This document shows positions 33,073 to 41,962 of a DNA stretch of 64,000 bases, piece by piece. Origin of the DNA: Candidatus Obscuribacterales bacterium (GTDB lineage: Bacteria; Cyanobacteriota; Vampirovibrionia; Obscuribacterales; Obscuribacteraceae); assembly GCA_019637435.1 (NCBI GenBank), contig JAHBVO010000001.1, positions 1,364,001 to 1,428,000 of the forward strand, written 5' to 3'. A program made the translations under genes and the position numbers. The notes beneath the pieces are model-generated. The model searched no databases and was not told where the DNA came from. It saw nothing but the letters and a program-made list of their open reading frames with translations. Each line of letters starts with the position of its first letter. The stretch's first letter is position 1.

Positions 33073-36000
33073 GCGGCTCTGCCTCTTGGTTCATCAGCCG
33101 TCGATTCAATAACCGGCTGAGCTGATGTTTCACATTCGGTGAAATTGTGGTCTATTTCCTCGACGATGAAGCGGCTGTAGAAGAACGTCTTGTTCTCAGC
33201 GAACAATTTTTCTGAGACTTCCGCCAGCTCTTTCACTTGCTGAACGTTAGAACTTCGACTTGTTCTGCGCGCCATCATATTCCAGTAAACCACCCGAGCT
33301 CCTGGTTTTGAAGCGCGCGCAATCAGTTTCATAATTGACCGGTAATTCTCTTCGGAAACGTATTCAAAGACGTCGCTTAGATTTAGCGAGTCGATGCTCG
33401 CTTCGTTGGCGTTTGATAAGTATTCCTCGATTGATTGCTGGCGCCATTCGAGCTTGTCTATGTTTCTTTTGATAGTTTCAAAGTTCTCTCGGCGAATAAA
33501 TGTCGGCAGAGAGTCGCCGAACTCGCCTTTCAAAATCCAGTGCAGATAAGGGTTTTGGGAAGGGTCTTGTTCGACGAGCGCTTTGCGAGTCCACTGCATC
33601 AAGGCGCCTGGTAATCCGCCGTCCGCATATGTGAAGAAGCTAGGGTCTCGACCTAACGAACCCATAACGAACTCAGAGAAGAATACTTTGAAGAGCGCTC
33701 TCCATCTAAATGTGTTCCACCTGTGGTTGAAAAAACTCTCACGCTCCGATCGACACTTGGGTTTTAAAAGCTTATTAACTGTGCGTTTGGAGTGGGTTAA
33801 AGGCAGAGAGAAGCGTCGAAACACGTCGAAGTAATGCTCGAATTTTCCGGATCTCGCTACACCATATTCGATATCATCGCGGTGTTGATTCCAGTACTGA
33901 AGCGCGGAAGCGCTCAGGAATGTCGATAATATTGTGAACAATTCCAAACGGTTTTTGCCTGGCTTGTAACCGAGCACAACTAACATCTCCTCGTAGCTAA
34001 GATGCTTGAACGCCATCGCCTTCAGTTCGAGCAAGGCGAGCTGCGCCGGGTTTAAGTCCAGAGCGATAACCTTGCGGGGATTTCTAGTTAACAAGGCTAA
34101 ACTGTTGTCGCCTGCCGATGCGATGGAAACGCAGGTGTCTCCTTGTTTTATCTGCATCGCTTCGACTACGATGTCGCTGTCTTCCCAACATTGCGCGTAT
34201 CGAACGAATGAGAAACCGGCTTTGTTTTGAATTTCGCTCTTCATGAGTTTTTCGTCCAGACCATACGAAGTTTCTGATGGTTCAATCTTAGAATTTTGGC
34301 TGACACTGGAGTCTGCGCATGCATGCAGTTCAGCTACTGTTTTCTTTTCACATTGCTCATCGGTAAGAGTGACGTCCGCAGTCCGCGGCGTCACCCGTAC
34401 CTCACCGGTTGCACCGTTGATATCGAGCCAGTCCCCAGACTTTACGCTGGTTGTGACATTGCTCACTGAGACGACTGTAGGAATTCCAAGTTCCCTCGCC
34501 ACGATCGCCGTGTGCGATAACAAGCTCCCGTACTCGACGACTATTCCGCGAGCTTGTGCGATAACGGTTATCCAGCCTGGGTCGGTGCGCTTGGCTACGA
34601 GGAGTTCACCATCCGCTAAATGTTCTCTGTTGGGATCGTTAACAACGCGAGCGTAACCGGATATGGTGCCGGGACAGCAACCAATCCCCGTGAGTGAGAG
34701 GGAACGGTGCTCGCTATCCGCTTGAGACTTTTCCTCACCATTGGACAGAGCGGGTTCATCAGCTTCGAGTTCCGAATGATTCAAGTTTAAACCGCGCCGA
34801 ACGCTGAATCTGTCCGGTGGTGGTGGCATGGTTTCAAACAGAGCGTGCTCGGATCTTCTTGCTCTGACAAAAGATTTCAGGTCGGCGCTACTGGACGTAC
34901 CTTCAATGAAGCGCAGTACTTCTTCAGTTTCCAACCAGAAGATGTCGTTTGCGTCATCTAGAGCGTTCTCACTCGCGAATCGACGCCCAAGCTCCACGAA
35001 TATTCGGCGGACGGCACCGAACACGCGAGTGCGCATGAATCGGAGATTTTCGCGCTCTCTAATTCTCGATCTGGTTTCAGAAAGAACAAGTTTAAACAGT
35101 GTCAGTTTTAGAGGGTGGGCCCTGAGAGCATTCAAAGCATTGTATTCGGCCTCTTCTCGATTTGCAGAAGCAAAGTCTGTTGCTGCCGAGTTCCTGACGC
35201 CGCTCGACTTTGTCTCTGCAAGGCGCGCTATCGCGATAATGAGAGCAATGGGATTATCAGATAGAGTAGGGCTCTCTAGTTTCAATTCACCCGTGCACCG
35301 GTCGCCGAACTTGTTTAGATAAGAAACATACTTCGAGTAGAAAACCGGATACGACCGCAAGCGTTTATCCATCGATTGGTACTCGCTCGTGGTCGGATTA
35401 GAAGGCTGTGTCGTTGCTGTTTTCAAAACCGCTAGCAGTGTCTCATCGCTGGCTGCTAACATGGCGAGTTCTTGCATTCTGGTGACCGGCTCCGTGCTCA
35501 CAATGCCTGTTTCCCCACACAATAATTGGTTATGAATACCCTCAAAATTTCCCAACCATTTTGCGCAGACACCGCGAAGAAGTCCAAATGACACCATCGC
35601 AAAAAAGTCATTTACGATAGGTGCGTCCCAGTTTTGAAGCAGGTCTTGCTCCATTGCTCGATATATTTTTCCAAGCTCGACCGTAGTAGTCTCGCTAAAG
35701 TTCTGCGGCATTCTTTCAAGTGAATTCTCGACGCGCGCGTTAAAGTTCTCCACATCTGAATTCAACTTGACCCAGCGCAGGAGAAGTTTTGGAATGGAAA
35801 CGCTCAGGCTCAGACCATCCAGAACGCGCTCTTTTAGCGTTAACTCGCGATTGAATTCGGCGAGAAATTCATGCGGGAGCTCTGATTTCACCCCCATCAT
35901 CTGTTCCATAAATCCGCGATTGGTCTTGAAACCTGGAAAAAGCGAGAGTAAACGGTACCAGTTGAGAAGGTTGTAGTATATTCGCCCACGCACGAAACCA

Positions 36001-37091
36001 AGCATCTGTGGAAAGATAAAAGAGTGTTTTGCGATTGCAGATTCTGAAACACCCATGAGACGGCAGAATGTTTCATACACATGCTGGTAGGCCTTGCGCG
36101 CAAACGAGAAGGTTAGCGGTGTCGTAGTTCCTGGATAACTCTCGCCGATATTGCTGTTGTCAAAGATATCCAGCCTTGCGTCTTGGGTCTCATTGTTCGC
36201 TCCAACAGCTTCACTTCCTCCAGGAGATGAAGAAAACGTCGAAGCTGTTTTCAATGTTGTAATCGGACGTGATTGAACTAAGAATAGTTTATTGAACTTG
36301 TCTATCGCCCATTCGACGTCCTGGGGACCACCGAAGATTTCACCGGCTAGATCCACGGCATCGCAGATTTCCTGGAGTTGTTGATCCGTTAGTGGACAAA
36401 GAGACTCGCTGTTTCGTTCAATCACCTCTGCATTCGCTACGATGTATGTTGCCGCATCGACCTCGCCTGAGACTAGTTTGTCTGCGAGTCCGTTTACGGC
36501 TGATACGACTCTCTCTTCCCTGTTGCCACTGAGCGGATTCGCTCCGAATGCGACGCCGGAAGCGATTGCCGGTACCATTCGTTGAATGATCACGCATGGT
36601 GGCTCAGACGGTGCGCTCAAACCGTTCAAGTTTTTGTAAGCACTGAGTTGACTTGTGAAGGCGGAACGCCAAACTTGCTCTACAGCTGTTGCGACGTTCT
36701 TTGCTTTCACGTTCAAAACCGAAGTGAATTGTCCTGCATAAGATAGGTGAGAGCCATCTTCGTCGATTGCGGAAGAACGCACTGCTAGATGGACATCATT
36801 CAGTTTGTACAGTGCCAGTTCACTCTGAAGCTTGAGTATGGTCGAGGGGCGTAGTGCGAGATGTTCAACAATTGAAGCTCGTTCCTTATCGCTCAGCTTC
36901 CACCATGCAAGCCGTTCAGATTCACTTAATGCTGCGAAAAATGCTTTCTGGGTGAGCACGATGAAGCTGGGAACCTCTATGTGTGGGTTCGACATCAATC
37001 TCGAAAGATTGAAACCTTTCCCGCCAAGTAAGGCTCTGTCTGCTGGTTGGTCTGGTGTCCATATCTCAAAAGCGTCTTTGATCGTGTCCAT
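33069..37091 (-). CDS. PEP-synthase/RPH-like phosphotransferase fused to a BtaA-type (DUF3419) aminocarboxypropyl transferase
   Basis: A 1340-residue fusion with no stop or frame break. Residues 10-280 are a PEP/pyruvate-type ATP-grasp domain (GGKGFNLSRLM, VRSSAIDEDGSHLSYAGQF, DVEWAIDKFNKLFLVQSRPI). Residues 310-780 form a helical middle region starting NIGESYPGTTTPLTFS, as in rifampicin-phosphotransferase-like enzymes. Residues 798-902 are the swivelling phosphohistidine domain (EYGSLLSHTAIVARELGIP, His860). Residues 955-1340 are BtaA-like: FVRYAQCWEDSDIV, SIASAGDNSLALL and LDLNPAQLALLELK. BtaA moves the 3-amino-3-carboxypropyl group of SAM onto diacylglycerol in betaine-lipid synthesis; RPH-type enzymes phosphorylate an alcohol with ATP. 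This architecture is unfamiliar to me. It sits second in the operon. Confidence 0.88.
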   Translation of the reverse strand: MDTIKDAFEIWTPDQPADRALLGGKGFNLSRLMSNPHIEVPSFIVLTQKAFFAALSESERLAWWKLSDKERASIVEHLALRPSTILKLQSELALYKLNDVHLAVRSSAIDEDGSHLSYAGQFTSVLNVKAKNVATAVEQVWRSAFTSQLSAYKNLNGLSAPSEPPCVIIQRMVPAIASGVAFGANPLSGNREERVVSAVNGLADKLVSGEVDAATYIVANAEVIERNSESLCPLTDQQLQEICDAVDLAGEIFGGPQDVEWAIDKFNKLFLVQSRPITTLKTASTFSSSPGGSEAVGANNETQDARLDIFDNSNIGESYPGTTTPLTFSFARKAYQHVYETFCRLMGVSESAIAKHSFIFPQMLGFVRGRIYYNLLNWYRLLSLFPGFKTNRGFMEQMMGVKSELPHEFLAEFNRELTLKERVLDGLSLSVSIPKLLLRWVKLNSDVENFNARVENSLERMPQNFSETTTVELGKIYRAMEQDLLQNWDAPIVNDFFAMVSFGLLRGVCAKWLGNFEGIHNQLLCGETGIVSTEPVTRMQELAMLAASDETLLAVLKTATTQPSNPTTSEYQSMDKRLRSYPVFYSKYVSYLNKFGDRCTGELKLESPTLSDNPIALIIAIARLAETKSSGVRNSAATDFASANREEAEYNALNALRAHPLKLTLFKLVLSETRSRIRERENLRFMRTRVFGAVRRIFVELGRRFASENALDDANDIFWLETEEVLRFIEGTSSSADLKSFVRARRSEHALFETMPPPPDRFSVRRGLNLNHSELEADEPALSNGEEKSQADSEHRSLSLTGIGCCPGTISGYARVVNDPNREHLADGELLVAKRTDPGWITVIAQARGIVVEYGSLLSHTAIVARELGIPTVVSVSNVTTSVKSGDWLDINGATGEVRVTPRTADVTLTDEQCEKKTVAELHACADSSVSQNSKIEPSETSYGLDEKLMKSEIQNKAGFSFVRYAQCWEDSDIVVEAMQIKQGDTCVSIASAGDNSLALLTRNPRKVIALDLNPAQLALLELKAMAFKHLSYEEMLVVLGYKPGKNRLELFTILSTFLSASALQYWNQHRDDIEYGVARSGKFEHYFDVFRRFSLPLTHSKRTVNKLLKPKCRSERESFFNHRWNTFRWRALFKVFFSEFVMGSLGRDPSFFTYADGGLPGALMQWTRKALVEQDPSQNPYLHWILKGEFGDSLPTFIRRENFETIKRNIDKLEWRQQSIEEYLSNANEASIDSLNLSDVFEYVSEENYRSIMKLIARASKPGARVVYWNMMARRTSRSSNVQQVKELAEVSEKLFAENKTFFYSRFIVEEIDHNFTECETSAQPVIESTADEPRGRAA

Positions 37092-37154
37092 GATTCTTCC
37101 CTGAGGTCCTTTAGAATTTCGTTTTTCTAGCGCTGCTTGTTAAACCTGTGAGTC

Positions 37155-38075
37155 TTAACTAAACTGAGTCACCAAAAGCGGTATCAGTCCAATCATGAGG
37201 TAAGTCGTTAGTGTCCAGGCTCCGGATAATGTATCAAGCCGTTTTGCGGCTGCAGGAGTGGAAACCGACAGAAATCTTCTGCCGGCCAACCAGCAGCTGA
37301 ACAGCGAGAATGACAGTACCAATACGGCGAGCGGACCTGAGTGAATCTGGAATGCGGTTGCAATCGCTAAGACGCCCGAGACAGTCATTGCCGCAAGCCA
37401 GGCTCTTACAGCTGTTTTCTTTCCCCACAGGCTACTGTAAGTGTCGGTGCCGGTAGTTTCGTCCAGAGGGCTTCTAATTTTTCTGCCGAGTTCAATCACG
37501 GTTCCAAGTGAAAAGCTGGTCGCGAGGAAGTACAGAAGCGTTAATGGCGGCTCGATGTTTGAGACCATGAAATGGCACGAAGTGATGAACAGGTCTGTGA
37601 AAAACAGAATACACATGTGAGTGACCATATAAATGATGGGATGCCGGCGAAGCCATTCACCGATGAAAAACTCTTTCGTCATCAGTAACATATAGATCCA
37701 TGCAAGAAGAAGGGGCAGCAGCAGTTTTGCACTCAGAGACGAAACCGCCAGCAATTGCAACACGCCCGCTCCAATTCCCAATATGCGCAGTTCGGAAAGA
37801 GAAACGAGACCGCGTGGCACCGGTCGTTCCGGGTGGTGCTCCGAGTCGTACTCGTAGTCCTTGTGCTCATCCGCCACGCGAAGCTGAAAAAACAACATCA
37901 ATGTAACCGTGAAAGCGACGATGAACATAGGAAGAGTGAGTGGAGTGCGCATTCCGGTTAAAAGAAACGAGAGTGATAAACCAGACGCGGAGAAGGCTGA
38001 AACCAGCAACGAATAACGGACAAGAGGAAAACGTTCCTTCTGATAGGTAATCCATTTTGAGAGTTTGCCATCCAT
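37155..38075 (-). CDS. UbiA-superfamily membrane prenyltransferase-like protein
   Basis: A 306-residue membrane protein; ATG 38075 has AAAGGAAG six bases upstream, favouring it over 38120. About eight hydrophobic helices. The first Asp motif reads RVADEHKDYEYDSE (near residue 68), a DxxxD-type prenyl-diphosphate site, followed by HPERPVPRG, typical of UbiA loops. The second site is atypical: ELGRKIRSPLDETTGTDTYS, with Asp/Glu pairs in the order seen in a UbiA subgroup of unassigned substrate. It heads the operon with the PEP/BtaA fusion 63 bp downstream. It differs clearly from the UbiA/MqnP gene at 27131, so a second, non-quinone acceptor is likely. Confidence 0.85.
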   Translation of the reverse strand: MDGKLSKWITYQKERFPLVRYSLLVSAFSASGLSLSFLLTGMRTPLTLPMFIVAFTVTLMLFFQLRVADEHKDYEYDSEHHPERPVPRGLVSLSELRILGIGAGVLQLLAVSSLSAKLLLPLLLAWIYMLLMTKEFFIGEWLRRHPIIYMVTHMCILFFTDLFITSCHFMVSNIEPPLTLLYFLATSFSLGTVIELGRKIRSPLDETTGTDTYSSLWGKKTAVRAWLAAMTVSGVLAIATAFQIHSGPLAVLVLSFSLFSCWLAGRRFLSVSTPAAAKRLDTLSGAWTLTTYLMIGLIPLLVTQFS

Positions 38076-38241
38076 GACTGCTTCCTTTCTTAGAAGTGCG
38101 CGACAAAGTGCGCCCCGCAAGAGCCTCAGAGCAGAAATTTCTTTCCGCCTTGTGGGTACTTACCCGACACTACTAATGTAGTTGAAGGCACGCCAAATGT
38201 TCCGCGACTTCAACAGTTCCGAGAGTGTTTGAACCGGGTAT

Positions 38242-40515
38242 ATGCTCAAAATGTCAGCAGAAGAACTTTGCTCGAAGTGTGGAAAGAAGATTCGGACCGG
38301 ACGCACCGGTTCGCTGACTCAGTGGTTGTTTACCGAGGACACTTGTGAGTGCGATGGGAAACTTCCATCTCTCAAGATGCCGGAGCTCGAGCCCAGTTTT
38401 GAAGAATCTCGCATGTGCGAGCATTGCGGAAAGCTGCGAAGCGATTCGCGTCAGGGGAGTCTGACACAGTGGGTTTTCGGTGCGGAACGCTGCAGCTGCG
38501 ATTACGAGAAGCTTAAACAGAGCCATTCCGGAGAGCTTGGAGAACAGGCTCGAGAAGCGAAGGAAATTGAAACGGCGTCTTACTCAGGCGACATCCCTGT
38601 AGAACTCCAAGAGGCGCTTGAGAATGGACCGGTCAACTTTCACGGTCTGGCGGAAAACAGTTTTCCATTTGAGCGGTATCGAATTATCGATGAGAAGGGT
38701 CGTGGGTTCGCCGGTATCGTTTACGAAGCCTGGGATCTAATTCTCAGAAAGCGAGTTGCGATAAAGACTCTTTACTCGAAAGCGTGGAGCGCAGAGGAAC
38801 TCGTTCGCTTCCAGAGAGAAGCTCGCGCATCCAGTCGATTAAGTCACCGCAACGTATTGCAGATACTCGACTTTGGTTCGTCCGAAGGCGGGCAACCATA
38901 TATGGTGATGGAATTCGTCGACGGTATCACTCTGTCCGAACTGATTAAACGTGAAGGTTCGATTGAAAGCAAAGATGCGGTGCCTCTGTTCCTGCAAATA
39001 TGCGAAGGAGTTCGGCACGCCCATCACAGCGGAATATTGCATCGCGACATCAAGTCCAGCAACATAATGATTGCAAGGGACCGGACCGGCAATCAGGTTG
39101 CAAAAGTAATTGATTTCGGCATTGCGGCTCTTGCTCATCATGAGGAGACAGTGTCTAGATCAGGTGTTTCTAAAACCGAGTCGATAGCAGGGAGCCCCCA
39201 TTATATGGCTCCGGATCAATTTCGTGGACATCCCTACGAGATCCGTTCTGACATTTACTCCATAGGTTGTGTCATGTATGAAACTCTTTGCGGTGTTGTT
39301 CCCTACGAGGCCGAAAACGTTATGGCCACTATGTCTCTGCATGCATCAGCGGAGATACCCGACCTCATAAACACATACGGGGAATCGGTGAGTTGCCCGA
39401 CCGAGCTTTCGGCAATTGTCCGCAAGTGTTTGGCCAAGGACCCTTCCGGTCGTTTCAAAAACACCGACGAACTGCATAAGCATCTACTCGACGTCAACGA
39501 GATATTAGGTCTGCCTCCGCCGCCCATAAATGAAGATTCCGATTCAGTTTCATTTAAGAAGCCATATGAAAAATTCAAGACGCCGTTCATTGTCGCAGCC
39601 GTATTTGCGCTTCTTTGCACAGTCGGTTTTCTATCTTACAAAGGAATCTCTGCTTTGCCTGCACCAAAGGCGGTGCCGTCGACCAGCAAGATGCTTTTGT
39701 TCGATAAAGATGCGCCCGATGAAACTCCCGAACAAATCATGTCTAAAGACCCGTTTGCCGACCTGGCAACACATGGTTTGATCGTCCAGTGGTCAGAGAA
39801 GCAGGGGCGCCTCACTATCGATGGAGAACAAAGCCCTGACAAAATTCTCAGGCGCACGTTGAAAAGAAAGTATGCGGTGATTGAATTGGAAATTGACAAT
39901 GCGGTCATGTCGGATGAAACGTTCTCTATGATCTGTCAGCTACCCGACCTGAAAATGCTTAGTCTCTCCGATGTCTCCGGCGCAAAGCCAGAGGACTGGC
40001 ACGAAATTGGAAAGTGTAAGAATCTCCACCATCTCCGATTGACGGATATCAATGCTACCGACGACTTTATGGCTATGGTCGGTCAGCTGAAGTTTCTGGA
40101 TCACCTGGACATTGACTCCTCTACTGTAAGCGCAAGAGGTTTGAGCTATCTAACTAAACTTCCGCTCGAACATCTGAGTTTGAAGACCTCAAAGCTGTCA
40201 TCGGCACACATGAAAGAGATCGTCAAAATAAAGACGCTCAACCAAATATTTCTAGGCGATACATCCCTCTCCGATGCCGATTTGAAATCGCTGCTTTCTC
40301 TGGATGTCGTATTCGCGCTTGGGCTCAACGGTTTGCCGATTGAGGATGAAACGTTGTTAGCGCTGGTGAAAAAGTTTCCTTTAAAGGCTCTGTATGTTTT
40401 TCGCTGCGAAAAACTGACTCCTAAAATGATTCGCCGCGTAAGTGCGATGCGCCCTTCGTGTTCAATTTTAGATGATGATAGTGACATCAAAAATAGTTTT
40501 GCTCCAATGCAATAA
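38242..40515 (+). CDS. Transmembrane Ser/Thr protein kinase with two N-terminal Cys modules and LRR
   Basis: A 757-residue receptor-like kinase. Two copies of a four-cysteine module lead (C10-C37 and C59-C86, each with SLTQWLF or SLTQWVF). The kinase domain (about 146-420) has GRGFAGIVYEAWD, Lys175, HRD 267-269, DFG 291-293 and GSPHYMAPDQ, so catalysis is expected. One transmembrane helix at about 449-467 is followed by an external region with leucine-rich repeats (LKMLSLSDVSG, LHHLRLTDINA, LDHLDIDSSTVSA, LEHLSLKTSKLS). It closely parallels the 11720 kinase but ends without TPR. Start ATG 38242 has no clear ribosome site; ATG 38251 is possible. Divergent from the lipid-type operon by 166 bp. 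Confidence 0.92.
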   Translation: MLKMSAEELCSKCGKKIRTGRTGSLTQWLFTEDTCECDGKLPSLKMPELEPSFEESRMCEHCGKLRSDSRQGSLTQWVFGAERCSCDYEKLKQSHSGELGEQAREAKEIETASYSGDIPVELQEALENGPVNFHGLAENSFPFERYRIIDEKGRGFAGIVYEAWDLILRKRVAIKTLYSKAWSAEELVRFQREARASSRLSHRNVLQILDFGSSEGGQPYMVMEFVDGITLSELIKREGSIESKDAVPLFLQICEGVRHAHHSGILHRDIKSSNIMIARDRTGNQVAKVIDFGIAALAHHEETVSRSGVSKTESIAGSPHYMAPDQFRGHPYEIRSDIYSIGCVMYETLCGVVPYEAENVMATMSLHASAEIPDLINTYGESVSCPTELSAIVRKCLAKDPSGRFKNTDELHKHLLDVNEILGLPPPPINEDSDSVSFKKPYEKFKTPFIVAAVFALLCTVGFLSYKGISALPAPKAVPSTSKMLLFDKDAPDETPEQIMSKDPFADLATHGLIVQWSEKQGRLTIDGEQSPDKILRRTLKRKYAVIELEIDNAVMSDETFSMICQLPDLKMLSLSDVSGAKPEDWHEIGKCKNLHHLRLTDINATDDFMAMVGQLKFLDHLDIDSSTVSARGLSYLTKLPLEHLSLKTSKLSSAHMKEIVKIKTLNQIFLGDTSLSDADLKSLLSLDVVFALGLNGLPIEDETLLALVKKFPLKALYVFRCEKLTPKMIRRVSAMRPSCSILDDDSDIKNSFAPMQ

Positions 40516-40833
40516 CTCCCGGTTTCAGTTTAGTCACGCGTCATTGCGGATTGACGGTCCTGCTGCCCAAGTGTCACGGGCGGGTAACGGAATTTTTCGG
40601 ATTATCCAGATTAAATATTCAGTTTCGGGTTCAAACGTTGTGTCTTGAAACAGTTGCTCTGTCTTAATCAATGCCCCTCCGAATGTTTCGAGCCGGCGTT
40701 GTCTACTATTAGCTACGTAATTTTCCACTTTCATCTGACTTTCATCCGCGGTACGGTGGTCCCGTGGCTTTTGAATGCGAACCCGGAGCAATCTCTGGTT
40801 GTTTTGGCATACAAAATTTTAGTGGGGTTGCCT
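40516..40833. other. 318-bp stretch between the LRR kinase and the next gene
   Basis: If the next gene starts at ATG 40834, this stretch is non-coding; its frame is nominally open back to 40645, but the extra 63 residues look unnatural (Cys/Phe/His-rich). An 85-codon minus-strand frame (40534-40791) is not supported either. No terminator or repeat is evident. Confidence 0.45.
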
Positions 40834-41901
40834 ATGTTGAACACACTGAAACTGTTGGTAAATCACTTTCGACCTAAGACGCAGAAAGATCAAACTGGAA
40901 TCAAAACACCGCAAGGATCAAACAAAGAAACGGAACAAGCTGAACATCGCGAAAAGCTCGTCCACGTGCGTAATCACATGAATGAACTCACGACGACAAA
41001 CGCATTTGATATCAACGCGGTTCGTCAGAAAGTTCATGAAGATCTCAGGACCAGCGATCTAAACGCCCGGCAGAAAGATCGGGCGTCAATCAATAAGTGG
41101 TTTAACAAGTGCGATCTTACAGATAGCGGATCATTCGATATCACGGCGTTCCAGCGCCGGATGGAGGAGTTGGCGCGCGCCGAGGAAGAGGTATTCATGG
41201 AAGCTCTTCCCGCGCAAGAAGACATGTTAATGGCCTTCGGCAAACCCGAACATGATTTTTTTGAGAGCGAGAAAATCTCTCTGTCTGGAGTTTTCTTTCT
41301 AGTAAATCCAAATGATGATTTTGAGGATGAGTACAGCACACCACTGTTGCCGATGTATCATTGCAATGACGAAGCTGTATCCGAGTGTCATGAGATCCTG
41401 GATGAAGTGCCCATTGTTTGCGAAGAATTTGATCTGAATTTTTCCGTGGAGGAAACATACGAGGAGTTGATCGCCGATGCGATTCCATCTCCGATACCGG
41501 CTTTTATTCTTGTTTCACACGAGGAAGAAACGTCGGCTCCCGAGCGACCGGCAGTCAAAATAGATGCATCAATATTATTTGAAGAGTGGGTGAATCAAGA
41601 AAGTTTTGATCCGCTGTCCGTCGAAAATACCGGAAACGCAATGATCGATTCTGTTACTGAAACGGCATTGGATGCGGTTTCTGATGAAGTTCTTGTTGAA
41701 GTAAACAATCTGATCAATTCGCAATTCAAGGAAACTTCTGAAACAAAGCTGACCGCGAACGTTAAACCCGGCGGTAAGAGGTCCAAAAAGACTTCGGCAG
41801 GGTATTGGGCAGAATCAGATCGTTTAACTCGATTTGGTCGCAGGAAAACATCAGCAAGCTGTTCTTCTACTAGACTGCCTGCTCTTACACAGATCGCCTA
41901 G
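40834..41901 (+). CDS. Hypothetical acidic protein
   Basis: About 355 residues from ATG 40834, preceded by TGGGGTTG; the frame is open back to 40645. The N terminus is basic (LKLLVNHFRPKTQKDQ). The middle is helical (AVRQKVHEDLRTSDLNARQKD, AFQRRMEELARAEEEVFMEAL) and then strongly acidic with many Glu/Asp and short hydrophobic strands (VPIVCEEFDLNFSVEETYEEL). The C terminus is basic and Ser/Thr-rich (GGKRSKKTSAGYWAESDRLTRFG). No signal peptide and no recognised domain. It resembles disordered scaffold proteins. Convergent with rodA; the role is unknown. Confidence 0.6.
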   Translation: MLNTLKLLVNHFRPKTQKDQTGIKTPQGSNKETEQAEHREKLVHVRNHMNELTTTNAFDINAVRQKVHEDLRTSDLNARQKDRASINKWFNKCDLTDSGSFDITAFQRRMEELARAEEEVFMEALPAQEDMLMAFGKPEHDFFESEKISLSGVFFLVNPNDDFEDEYSTPLLPMYHCNDEAVSECHEILDEVPIVCEEFDLNFSVEETYEELIADAIPSPIPAFILVSHEEETSAPERPAVKIDASILFEEWVNQESFDPLSVENTGNAMIDSVTETALDAVSDEVLVEVNNLINSQFKETSETKLTANVKPGGKRSKKTSAGYWAESDRLTRFGRRKTSASCSSTRLPALTQIA

Positions 41902-41924
41902 TTGTCGGTCTGTTCAGTTCTGGT

Positions 41925-41962
41925 CCGGCAAAACGAAAGAAGCACCGGTCTTAGCCGGTGCT
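41925..41962 (-). terminator. Terminator whose loop contains the rodA stop codon
   Basis: On the minus strand the arms AGCACCGG and CCGGTGCT (41941-41948 and 41955-41962) enclose a six-base loop that holds the rodA TAA stop, and the stem is followed by TTCTTTCGTTTT. This is a rho-independent terminator overlapping the end of the coding sequence of the min-rodA operon. Confidence 0.75.

Noticed and set aside
33069..37091. Assembly chimera of a PEP synthase gene and a btaA gene
   Set aside because: The frame is continuous, composition is even across the junction, and flanking operon overlaps are intact, so a real fusion is more likely.
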